From Polyangiaceae bacterium (lineage in GTDB: Bacteria > Myxococcota_A > Polyangia > Polyangiales > Polyangiaceae), in assembly GCA_020633235.1 (NCBI GenBank), contig JACKEA010000001.1, positions 1,302,001-1,366,000 on the forward strand: a stretch of 64,000 bases of DNA, given 5' to 3'. Shown here piece after piece: positions 42,340 to 49,496 of the stretch. The notes under the pieces were generated by a model. The model was not told the DNA's origin. It worked only from the letters and a program-made list of their open reading frames with translations, and made no database searches. Position numbers and translations under genes: made by a program. The first letter of the stretch is position 1. Every line of letters starts with the position of its first letter.

Positions 42340-44009
42340 CTACTTTATCGGCGGTGGGGGCGGCGCGATGCCTTGTAGCGCGAGGCCGCCGGGGTACTGA
42401 TAGCTCGTGTTGCGTCCGTAGCCGACGACCTGAATGCCGAAGGGTTGGTCCGAGCCCACCAGGTGCACGCCGCCGGTGTTCTTGGGGAGCGGCGTGCGGG
42501 CGACGCCGATGGTCGAGCTGCCGATGGCGACGGGAGCGATGGGCAGCGCGGAGCCGTCGAGGATGACCTGCGCGCCGAGGGGCATCATCGCGTCCAGGTA
42601 GCTGACGTCGTAGTCGACGGGCGCGATGAAGATGTACTTCTGCCGCCACTGCTCCTGGGCGATGACCTGACTCTGCGACGGATCGCCCTTGCGCGTTCCG
42701 GGCAGTGCGCCGGGATCGACGATGCTGCCGCCTTGTTGGAAGGTGCCGATGGCGAACTCGTGGTCGCCCGTGATCTCGAAGTCGGTGCTCACGGCGCCCA
42801 TGTCGAACACCTGGCCTGCGTTCACGAAAGCAGGGGCGCCCACCGGAGTGCCGGAGGGGTAGCTGAGCTTTGTATCGTCCACGTTGCCGTAGATGCGAAC
42901 GACGTGCGCCACGGGCTGGCCGTACGGACCGGTGGGGCGGGTGACGAAGTAGTGTTTGCCCAGGGTTTCGGCGGGCAGCACGCTCTCTTCCAAGTGATCG
43001 CAGGCAGCGGCGGCGTTGGGGATCGCCATGCAGGACGAACCGGCGATGACCTGCACGGGCTTGTCGGCCTGCACCAAAGAGCCGCTGAGATCCGATGTGG
43101 ACGTGGTGCCGCCCACCAGCTCGGCGACGTCCCCCGCGTCCATGCTCAGGGTGAGCACGCCGCCAGCGGACGTGGCGGTGACGCCCGTGCCCTGGGCGAT
43201 GAGCCCGGTGCCGCTCACCTGCACCTTGACGCTGGTGCCGTCTTCCGTCGCGGTGATGCCGATGTAGCTCGGCACGCTCTCCGCGCCCCAACCGGGAAAG
43301 CTCGTCACCCGGTAGTTGCCGGTCATGGCCGTGCTCGGCAGCAGCAGCGATGCGTCGTTCGAGAACGAGAAGCAACCCACGGGCAAGCCGGCTTGCGCGG
43401 CGCACGGTTGGTTCCCAGGACACGACGACCAGTCCTTGCCGCTCGGGCCGCCGGTGCCTTGGTACTCGAGGGGATTGAACTGGTACACCGTCACGGGTTT
43501 GGTGGCCGTGAGGTGATAGGCGCCGCCCGCGCTCAGCGTGCTGGCCGTGGGCGGCGTGCCGCTGGCGCAGGTGTCGGAGTCCGGACCCTTGAGCGCATCG
43601 ACCCATGGCAGGTACAGCGGCGTCAGGCCGTTGGGCGCCACCGTGGCGGTGGTGACCACGGCGCCGTCTTTCATCACGGAAACGTCGGCCGGATCCTTGC
43701 CGCCGTTGGCGACCACGACGGTGAAGTCGAACACGCTCCACACCGGGTTCGCCAGCACCGTGGGCCAGAAGTCGCACCCCACGTACGACTTCTGCGTGGC
43801 TGCTTCCGCGCAGGTCGTGGGATCGGGCTGTGGCGGCAAACCACCGCTGCCGCCGGTGCTGCCGTCTCCCGCATCCACCAAGCTGGTGCCACCCGTGCCG
43901 CCGGTGTTCCCCGCGCCGGCACTGCCGCCGGACGCATCCACCGACGCATCCCCCGCGCTGCCACCGCTGCTCGCCCCGCCGGTACCACTCGGCTTGCTGC
44001 CGCCATCAC
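42340..44009 (-). pseudogene. IgGFc-binding-like lipoprotein, main fragment (split by IS)
   Basis: About 556 codons after the IS junction. It begins SDGGSKPSGTGG and a Gly/Ser/Ala linker, then an IgGFc-binding N-terminal-like domain: KSYVGCDFWPTVLANPVWSVFDFTVVVANGGKDPADVSV, TLSAGGAYHLTATKPVTVYQFNPLEY, QVIAGSSCMAIPN, ending GLALQGIAPPPPPIK. Its signal peptide and first codons lie beyond the IS at 46271-46323. Related lipoproteins are surface or secreted proteins of myxobacteria with unknown ligand. Disrupted unless the IS excises. Confidence 0.88.
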
Positions 44010-45412
44010 TAAAGCGTGTTGACAGTCTTGGCCAACACCGCCCTTCTCGGGCGTTGGGCATAGGCCCTTCCTGCTTCGACGAGGGTAGTTTCACGGACCA
44101 CCAAGAGCGGTGGTTCGCCAGAGCTTCCCTCTCCACAGGCGTTTTGCGTCTCCGCGTGCTTCGCGGCGAGAGGAGGCGAGTCTCCTTGGCCTAGTACGCG
44201 AGGGTACTGAGCCAAGCACACGGCAGCGTTCTCGTCGCGGTCGGCCTCGTGACCACAACTGCTGCAGTGAAAGGTGCGCTCCCCGAGGTCGAGCCGCTCG
44301 CCGATGGCCCCGCACGCGCTGCAGCGGCGTGTGCTGGGGTAGAAGCGGTCAGCCACGGTGAGCGTTGCGCCGTACCACTTCGCTTTGTAGGCGAGCTGTG
44401 CTCCGAACAGCGCCCAGGCGCTGTCCGCGATGGCGCGGGCGAGTCGGGTTTTGATGAGCCCCGAGATACTCAGCTTCTCGATGACCAAGTGGCCGTGGGT
44501 CTGGGCCAGTCGGCTCGATTGGCGATGGGTGAAATCGTGTCGGATGTTGCGAATGCGTTGGTGCACGCGCGCGAGCGCCGCGCGCGCCTTGTACCGATTG
44601 CGCGAGCCCGGCTGCTTCCGGGACAGGCTGCGGCTCTTGCGCCGCAGCTTCGGTAGCGCGGCGCGGAGTGGACGTGGGCTTTCGATGTGCTCGACCTGCT
44701 CGCCGCTTTCGCTGGCAAGCACCGCGAAGGTCTTGAGCCCGCGGTCGATGCCGACCGGCGGAGCCTCCGCGCTGCTGTGGCGCCGCGCGGGATGCAGCTC
44801 GGCGGCCTCGACGTTCAAGGTCACGCGCCAGCGGCCGCCCTCGCGGGTGCTGACCGTGGCGAACAGCACCTTGGCGCGATCGCTCTTCAGCATGCGGCGC
44901 AGCCGGCGCGTGCATTCCCGCACGGCAATGCTGCCGAGCTTCGGCAGCCGCACGGAGCGCGGGTCGGCCTCGCCCACGCGGACGTCGTTCTTCTTGTTGC
45001 GGATGCGGAACGACTGCCGCGCTTCCGACCGCTTCTTGAACTGGGGAAAGCCTGGACGCTTGCCCGTGCGCTCTCCCTTGCGACCTGCCGAGAACGCTTG
45101 CAGCGCCCGCCCCAAGTCGACCGCCGCCTCTTCGAACACCTGCTGGACGACGTCGGTACGCCAGGAGAGCCCCACGCGCCCGTCCTCGTCCACCCCGGCT
45201 CGCTCCGACCGCTTCCATTCATTGAAGTCGTTGATGAGATCGAAGCCCGACCATGGCGGCTTCTCCTCGGCCTCGAGGGCGTTGATGACAAAGCGCAGGC
45301 ACTGATTGAAGCCGAAGCGCGCCGCTCCCACGTGCCGCCGGAGCAGCTCCTCCTGCTCGCGCGTTGGCTGGAGCGTAAAGCTGAAGGTGGTGTGCCGAGT
45401 CACCCGGGCCAC
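44009..45412 (-). CDS. tnpB: TnpB, RNA-guided nuclease family (IS200/IS605 OrfB type)
   Basis: 467 residues from GTG 45412. N-terminal TFSFTLQPTREQEELLRRHVGAARF; RuvC-I GIDRGLKTFA (Asp about 223); RuvC-II HLVIEKLSISGL (Glu 312); zinc ribbon CSACG…CSSCG (364-386); RuvC-III ADRDENAA (391-393). All catalytic positions are present. The tail VRETTLVEAG is usual for the family and overlaps the putative guide RNA. The stop TAG is made of the duplicated target TA plus the next flanking base, so the gene has no stop of its own. It overlaps the transposase by 13 bases. TnpB is normally found with Y1 or serine TnpA, not DDE. Confidence 0.93.
   Translation of the reverse strand: MARVTRHTTFSFTLQPTREQEELLRRHVGAARFGFNQCLRFVINALEAEEKPPWSGFDLINDFNEWKRSERAGVDEDGRVGLSWRTDVVQQVFEEAAVDLGRALQAFSAGRKGERTGKRPGFPQFKKRSEARQSFRIRNKKNDVRVGEADPRSVRLPKLGSIAVRECTRRLRRMLKSDRAKVLFATVSTREGGRWRVTLNVEAAELHPARRHSSAEAPPVGIDRGLKTFAVLASESGEQVEHIESPRPLRAALPKLRRKSRSLSRKQPGSRNRYKARAALARVHQRIRNIRHDFTHRQSSRLAQTHGHLVIEKLSISGLIKTRLARAIADSAWALFGAQLAYKAKWYGATLTVADRFYPSTRRCSACGAIGERLDLGERTFHCSSCGHEADRDENAAVCLAQYPRVLGQGDSPPLAAKHAETQNACGEGSSGEPPLLVVRETTLVEAGRAYAQRPRRAVLAKTVNTL
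44012..44114 (-). ncRNA. Putative TnpB guide-RNA (reRNA/omega RNA) 3' scaffold
   Basis: Two strong hairpins lie at the tnpB-proximal end: 44032-44057 (CCAAC-acc-GCCC-ttct-CGGGCGTTGG) and 44097-44114 (ACCACC-aagagc-GGTGGT), inside the 3' end of tnpB as in known TnpB loci. A guide would be transcribed across the element end into the flank (TAGTGATGGCGG…). Hairpins are seen in the sequence; RNA identity is inference. Confidence 0.5.
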
Positions 45413-46172
45413 CCCGTGAGAGCAACGCGAGCAGCCGCAAGAATCACGAATCCGGCGTAGCTCCGCGTGGTCTTCTCGTAGCGCGTGGCCACGCGGCGAA
45501 ACGCCTTCACTCGCCCGAACCAGCGCTCCACCGTGTTGCGGAGCCGGTACTTGTCGCGGTCGAGCTCGCGCTGGACCTTGCGATTCCTGCGCGAGGGGAT
45601 GACCGCCTCGAACCCTGACGCCTGGATATGCGCCAGTGCGGCATTGCTGTCGTAGGCCCGGTCAGCGATGACAGCCTGTCCCGCACCCCGCTCCACGACG
45701 AGTGCATTCACCTGCGTCACGTCAGCCGCCTCGCCTCCCGTGACGATGAAGCGCACCAGCGCGCCCTCGGCTGAAACGAGCGCATGAACCTTTGTGGAAA
45801 AGCCACCGCGAGAACGGCCGAGACCTTCTGATGATTGCCCGCCCCCTTTTTCAGCGCGCCCGCCGCATGTGGATGCGCTTTCACGATGGTGCTGTCCATC
45901 AACAGGTCATCGGAAGGCCGCACTTGCAGCACTTCGTGAAGCTGGTGCCAGCGACCCGCCAGCGCCCAGCGCCGAAAGCGCCGATACACACTGCCCCACT
46001 TCCCAAACACCTCCGGCAAGTCTCGCCAGGGTGCGCCCGTCCGTAGGATCCACAGCGTTGCTTCGATGAAGCGACGATTATCGTTGCCCTTTGGACCGCG
46101 TGACGTGAGAGCGGAAACCAACGGCGCAATGCGTGCCCACTCGGCGTCGGAAAGCGCGACTCGAACCCCCAT
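45400..46172 (-). CDS. IS427-type DDE transposase, orfA/orfB joined by -1 frameshift
   Basis: orfA is 45717-46172 (151 residues in frame 0) and orfB continues to 45400. The slippery heptamer A-AAG-GGG lies at 45843-45849 in the -1 register; slipping yields KKG-GGQSSEGLGRSRGGFSTKVHALV, the expected family sequence, for a 257-residue product. DDE residues: MDSTIVKAH, VIADRAYDS and NTVERWFGRVKAFRR. The N-terminal HTH-like LSDAEWARIAPLV is typical. The -1 frame has no start of its own before the shift site, so frameshifting is the natural reading. Confidence 0.9.
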
Positions 46173-46270
46173 TCGCGCAGCCTATCAATAACTGAACGCA
46201 TGTCAAGCTAAATTCTCATCGAGGCAGGATTTCAGCACCAATCCCATCCAGAAACTGTCAACAGACTCTA

Positions 46271-46323
46271 GCGCTGCACCCCATCGCCAGCAGCACCACC
46301 GCGATCGTCCCAATCCCTCTCAT
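46271..46323 (-). pseudogene. IgGFc-binding-like lipoprotein, signal-peptide fragment (split by IS)
   Basis: ATG 46323 gives MRGIGTIAVVLLAMGC-S, a complete lipoprotein signal with lipobox LAMGC. The IS interrupts within the second codon after the Cys. Deleting the IS and one TA gives …GCSASDGGSKPSGTGG in frame, which proves that this is the 5' end of the gene at 42340-44009. Confidence 0.88.
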
Positions 46324-46375
46324 GTGCGTAGTGTCGCTCAGAGTCGTCCTCTTCCGCCACTGCTTCGGGCGCGAA

Positions 46376-46424
46376 TCCATCCCGCTCCAAATGTTCCTGA
46401 GAAGAACATGGGGCCGGGGATGGA
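46376..46424. repeat. Long hairpin (inverted repeat), copy 2
   Basis: Outer arms TCCATCCC/GGGGATGGA and inner arms ATGTTC-CTGAGAA-GAACAT, the same layout as the hairpin at 8696-8753. CGGGGATAGATTT, the right arm of that hairpin, also recurs at 46467-46479 directly before R21 copy 14. Confidence 0.7.
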
Positions 46425-46479
46425 CGCTCCTGGCGGACTCGAGGTTCGCGTGACGAGCATCTCGACGGGGATAGATTTG

Positions 46480-46500
46480 TTGTTGGTCCGCCGCGGAACC
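46480..46500 (+). repeat. R21 dispersed repeat, copy 14 (best consensus)
   Basis: Reads TTGTTGGTCC + GCCGCGGAACC. In the opposite direction this is GGTTCCGCGGCGGACC + AACAA, a possible hairpin GGT(T)CCG-CGG-CGGACC with one bulged T. Confidence 0.9.
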
Positions 46501-46624
46501 ACACTGTCATGCTTCCGCGCCGAAGCGGAGCAGGCCGGCTGGCACGCTCCGGGGATCGGCGCGAGCGCTCTGGACGTCGATGCGTCGGGTTGCTGAGGGT
46601 GACCGCTTCGTCCATGATGAAGGC

Positions 46625-46861
46625 ATGACGGCGCCCGCCAACGAGTCGAACGCTGCACGAATCGACGACCTCGATCTCGACGTTCCGGAGGATCGCGAAG
46701 AGTGGCGTCGGCGGCTGGAGGCTCTTGCGGCGGCCCGCCTCGCCATGGCACGCGCGCGTTTGCAACGACTTGGGGTGGTGGACGCACGCGGCGAACCCGT
46801 GTCCACCGAGTTGCCGCAGGACATGCTGTCCGACTCCGACACTACGCTAGAAACCGGGTGA
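46625..46861 (+). CDS. Probable antitoxin of a zeta-type toxin-antitoxin pair
   Basis: 78 residues from ATG 46625, preceded by GAAGG. Acidic start (ESNAARIDDLDLDVPEDREEWRRRLE), a basic helix AARLAMARARLQRLGVV, then DARGEPVSTELPQDMLSDSDTT. Size, position 6 bases before a P-loop gene and acidic/helical make-up fit the small partner of zeta-toxin-like kinases. No firm family recognised. Confidence 0.6.
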   Translation: MTAPANESNAARIDDLDLDVPEDREEWRRRLEALAAARLAMARARLQRLGVVDARGEPVSTELPQDMLSDSDTTLETG

Positions 46862-46867
46862 GCCCCC

Positions 46868-47049
46868 GTGGCACGACCGCGAATGATCGTGGTGGCTGGG
46901 CCGCCCGGCAGCGGCAAGACGAGCTGCTTCACGACTCGACTGCGCGGTGGTGTCCGCCGCGGCTGGTGGCGGCTGCGCAGGACGGCCGCATCGCGGAATT
47001 GGATCGCACCGTGAGCTGGTTGGTGCGCGCGCTCGAGGAGCCAGGGTGA
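46868..47049 (+). pseudogene. Zeta-toxin-like P-loop kinase remnant
   Basis: GTG 46868 begins VARPRMIVVAGPPGSGKTSCF, a perfect Walker A of zeta toxins (UDP-GlcNAc kinases). After ~22 residues the frame becomes Arg/Trp-rich and stops at 47014. In another frame the end PPRLVAAAQDGRIAELDRTVSWLVRALEEPG-stop (47049) looks like a zeta-toxin C-terminus. Most of the kinase body is missing, so this is a deletion-damaged toxin. Confidence 0.7.
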
Positions 47050-47132
47050 GAGGTTCGAGGACGGCGCGGCACTTGGTCACCGTCTACGGCTAGCGCTCGA
47101 TTCGAGCTGTCGAGCGCGCGCGTCGGCGGCTA

Positions 47133-48143
47133 TCACTCCCAGAACTTCTCGCCGCCCGCATCGAAGTACGCTCTGAGGAAGGGCGTGAGCCCAGCACCGA
47201 CTCCGTACCAGTCTGCTCGCGGGTCCAAAGGCAGCGCAACGAGTAGGCGCCGCGCCCCGCGTTCGGCCGGAGCAAGCACGAGCAACTCCTGATCGCCGAG
47301 AAACTCGCCGATGACGACGTCTCCGGATTGCAGATCTTCCGGGCGCTCACGGAGCTCTGTAGCGGTTCGTCGCGCGCTCGCTTGGGGCGCCAGCAGTACC
47401 AGCCCCCACTGGCCGTAGTCTGCGTCCTCGAACAGCCGCGCCGTGCGCACAATGCGCCACAGGTCCATGAGTTCATGCGGCAGGTTCCCGGCTGGCCACG
47501 CCGCCGCGACTTCCGCTTCCGTTGCCGGATCCGACACCGAGCAGATCAGTCTGAAGGGGTTGTTGGTGCGCCGCGGAACCTCGAGGCCCGCGAATCTCGC
47601 GACCGCGGCGTGGAGTCGGGGGTTCACGGCTGGCCGCGTTCCAGCTCGATCAACGTGGGGATTGGTGAGGCCGAAAGCATCCAAGCCTGCCTCGCGGGCC
47701 CAGTCCTCCGGCGAGCGGCCGTGGGCATCCGCCCGGTTGGCGTCTGCGCCCAGCTCGAGCAACAAGCGAATCATGCTCAGGTCGGCGCTAGAGGCCGTTT
47801 GGCTTGCGGCGTCGGCGCACACATCCACCGCCAAGTGAAGCGGCGTCATCCCCGCGTCGGCTGGGGCGTTCACGTCAGCACCACCGGCGCACAGCGCTCG
47901 AACGCACTCGAGCTGGCCGTGCTCGACGGCCGTGTGGACGGGACGCCACGATGCTGGCGCGTCCGTCGCCTCCACGGACACTCCCGCTCGAATCAGCGCG
48001 GCCAGCATCGGCAGCCGGCCAAGGCGCGCTGCGGCGTGCATCGCCCGTGCGGCGCCGGCGTCCGACGGATCGTAGCTAGCCAGCGCTCCCGCGAGATCGG
48101 GCACAGTGCCGGTCTCCACCAGGGCGACGAGAACGCCGCCCAC
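47133..48143 (-). CDS. Ankyrin-repeat protein fused to a SUKH (SMI1/KNR4-type) domain
   Basis: 336 residues from GTG 48143; the frame extends far upstream but that part is antisense to the TetR gene. Residues 1-160 carry ankyrin repeats (AMHAAARLGRLPMLAALIRAG, PVHTAVEHGQLECVRALCAGGADVNAPADAG, TPLHLAVD, MIRLLLELGADANRADAHG). Residues ~195-336 are SUKH-like: EAEVAAAWP, LMDLWRIVRTARLFEDADYGQWGLVLLAP, SGDVVIGEFLGDQELLVLAP and FDAGGEKFWE. The last part is clearly paralogous to the gene at 58985-59488. SUKH and ankyrin proteins often serve as immunity proteins against polymorphic toxins; no toxin is seen nearby. R21 copy 15 encodes the junction VPRRTNN. Confidence 0.82.
   Translation of the reverse strand: MGGVLVALVETGTVPDLAGALASYDPSDAGAARAMHAAARLGRLPMLAALIRAGVSVEATDAPASWRPVHTAVEHGQLECVRALCAGGADVNAPADAGMTPLHLAVDVCADAASQTASSADLSMIRLLLELGADANRADAHGRSPEDWAREAGLDAFGLTNPHVDRAGTRPAVNPRLHAAVARFAGLEVPRRTNNPFRLICSVSDPATEAEVAAAWPAGNLPHELMDLWRIVRTARLFEDADYGQWGLVLLAPQASARRTATELRERPEDLQSGDVVIGEFLGDQELLVLAPAERGARRLLVALPLDPRADWYGVGAGLTPFLRAYFDAGGEKFWE
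47560..47580 (+). repeat. R21 dispersed repeat, copy 15 (inside ankyrin-SUKH gene)
   Basis: Reads TTGTTGGTGC + GCCGCGGAACC, antisense to the gene. It encodes VPRRTNN at the exact border between the ankyrin part and the SUKH part. Confidence 0.85.
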
Positions 48144-48199
48144 TCGGTGCTTCGAGGGAGGCAACGCATCAACGGTACCCGCGAGGCGCCGGGGAGCGA

Positions 48200-48219
48200 G
48201 GTTCCGCGGCGGACCGACA
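48200..48219 (-). repeat. R21 dispersed repeat, copy 16
   Basis: Reads GGTTCCGCGGCGGACCGACA, between the divergent ankyrin-SUKH and TetR genes. Confidence 0.88.
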
Positions 48220-48270
48220 CCCGAATTCAACCTGCGGGGCAGGGGAGACTTGCGCCACCGGTCCAGGTGT

Positions 48271-48284
48271 GGAATGAACATTCC
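48271..48284. promoter_or_regulatory. Palindrome GGAATGAACATTCC, probable TetR operator
   Basis: Perfect inverted repeat with 6-bp arms and a 2-bp centre, ending 3 bases before the TetR start. A second site of the same form (GGAACG-AG-CGTTCC, 48381-48394) lies inside the gene. Position suggests autoregulation. Confidence 0.6.
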
Positions 48285-48287
48285 GCA

Positions 48288-48914
48288 GTGACGGAGAGCG
48301 CGGTCCACTCGGAATCTACGCGGAAACAGGCGGCAATCATGCAGGCGGCGCTGGAGCTGTTTGCGGAGCGGGGCTTCCATGGAACGAGCGTTCCGATGGT
48401 CTTGGAGCGCGCCGGGGTGGGGGCGAGCAGTCTGTACCGGCGCTTCGGCTCGAAGGAGGCGCTGGTCAACGCCGTGTTTCGCGAGGCGAAGCAGCGGTTG
48501 GCCGCGGCGCTGGCGGGGCTGGATCTGCAGCAACCGCCGCGGGAGCTGTTCGCGGACTTCTGGCAGCGGCTGTCGGGCTTCGCGCGACAGGATCCGGTGG
48601 CGTTCCACTTTCTGGAGCTGCAGGACCACGCGCCCTACCTGGACAGCGAGAGCCGCGCGCTGGAGCTCGGCGTGCTGGCGCCCATCTACTTGGCGTGTCT
48701 CGATTTCCAGCGACAGGGCGTGTTCCGCAAGGACCTGCCGGCGGAGACGATCATCGCCTTGGTCTGGGGAGCGTTCGTCGGTCTGTTCAAGGCGGAGCGC
48801 ACGCACTCGGTCGCGGTGACGAACGAGGCGCTGGAAGGCGCACGGGAGGCGTGCTGGCGCGCCTTCGCGATTTCTGCCGCGGGGAACGACTCCGCGGAGA
48901 GCAACCGGAAGTAG
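48288..48914 (+). CDS. TetR-family transcriptional regulator
   Basis: 208 residues from GTG 48288. The N-terminal HTH is standard: QAAIMQAALELFAERGFHGTSVPMVLERAGVGASSLYRRFGSKEALVNAVF. The C-terminal ligand domain (PRELFADFWQRLSGFARQDPVAFHFLELQDHAPYLD … VLAPIYLACLDFQRQGVF) is like those of regulators of lipid or short-chain-dehydrogenase genes. It heads a three-gene run with the genes at 48924 and 49493, which it probably represses, perhaps through the palindrome right before its start. Confidence 0.93.
   Translation: MTESAVHSESTRKQAAIMQAALELFAERGFHGTSVPMVLERAGVGASSLYRRFGSKEALVNAVFREAKQRLAAALAGLDLQQPPRELFADFWQRLSGFARQDPVAFHFLELQDHAPYLDSESRALELGVLAPIYLACLDFQRQGVFRKDLPAETIIALVWGAFVGLFKAERTHSVAVTNEALEGAREACWRAFAISAAGNDSAESNRK
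48381..48394. promoter_or_regulatory. Second palindrome GGAACGAGCGTTCC inside TetR gene
   Basis: Same architecture as the site at 48271 (GGAAYG-N2-CRTTCC), 110 bases centre to centre. It falls within the HTH codons, so coincidence is possible; a secondary operator for looping is the alternative. Confidence 0.35.
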
Positions 48915-48923
48915 GGAGGAATC

Positions 48924-49496
48924 ATGCAAACGCAACAATCCACGCAGACGGCAGAGCGCTCGGCTCCGCGGCGCATTCTCGATCTCGATGCACTGGCGCA
49001 CAAGAGCTCGCGGGAGCTTGGCGCGCTGTTCGAGGGCGGGCGCGTGCCCAAGAGTCTCGCGGAGCTCGACGGCCACCCGCGCGGACGCATGCTCGCGGTG
49101 CGCGGGCTCGACCGCGGCGCCGCGTTCGGTGCGCTGCGCAGATTTGCGGCGGCGGCGCGCTTCCCCTGGGGCGGCAAGAGCTTCAGCGCCCTGACGGCGA
49201 CGGCGGGGACCGGCGTGAATCGCGTGCACCTCGGCGGGCGTCACCAGCTGTTTCCCTTCGAGACGCTCGTGGGTCCGTCTGCGATGGACGGCGCGCCGGC
49301 GGTGATCTTGGACTACGACCTGCCGGACAATCCCGGAGTCATTCGGGCGATCCACGACGAGGTTCGTCTGGTGGACGAGGGCCTGTACCTGGGGCCGGCG
49401 ATGTGGAAGACGGACACCGCGCGCACGCTGGTGCTGTGGTTCGCGCTGGACACGCGCGTGCAGGCGCGGCCCATCGGCGAGCGCACGCCGTCGTGA
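48924..49496 (+). CDS. Hypothetical protein in TetR-SDR operon
   Basis: 190 residues from ATG 48924, preceded by GGAGG. No signal peptide or membrane span. Visible stretches: RILDLDALAHKSSRELGALFEGGRVPKSLAELDGHPRGRMLAVRGLDRG, RFAAAARFPWGGKSF, VILDYDLPDNPGVIRAIHDEVRLVDEGLYLGPAMWKT and TLVLWFALDTRV. The pattern of Trp-Gly-Gly-Lys and DYD near the end looks like a small lipocalin-like or ligand-binding protein, but I do not recognise the family. Lies 9 bases after tetR and overlaps the SDR gene start. Confidence 0.75.
   Translation: MQTQQSTQTAERSAPRRILDLDALAHKSSRELGALFEGGRVPKSLAELDGHPRGRMLAVRGLDRGAAFGALRRFAAAARFPWGGKSFSALTATAGTGVNRVHLGGRHQLFPFETLVGPSAMDGAPAVILDYDLPDNPGVIRAIHDEVRLVDEGLYLGPAMWKTDTARTLVLWFALDTRVQARPIGERTPS

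Larger units (their letters stand above)
44010..46270 (-). mobile_element. IS5/IS427-type insertion sequence carrying a DDE transposase and TnpB (full copy), TA duplications included
   Basis: The element proper is 44012-46268 (2257 bp) between TA at 44010-44011 and 46269-46270. Terminal inverted repeats AAGCGTGTTGACAG and (complement) GAGTCTGTTGACAG share TGTTGACAG plus scattered outer bases. Gene order on the minus strand is orfA/orfB transposase, then tnpB overlapping by 13 bases. The 2-bp TA duplication fits the IS427 group. The target on the minus strand reads AGCGC-TA-GTGATG. Having both a DDE transposase and TnpB in one TIR-bounded element is unusual. Confidence 0.93.
46324..46624. other. 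Intergenic region with hairpin and R21 repeat; no gene
   Basis: Upstream of the split lipoprotein gene and of the antitoxin-like gene. It holds the hairpin at 46376-46424 and R21 copy 14. Short open frames here look non-coding. Confidence 0.6.

Noticed and set aside
44110..46046. Plus-strand open frames inside the IS copies
   Set aside because: They mirror the transposase and tnpB genes on the opposite strand in both IS copies and carry no recognisable motif.
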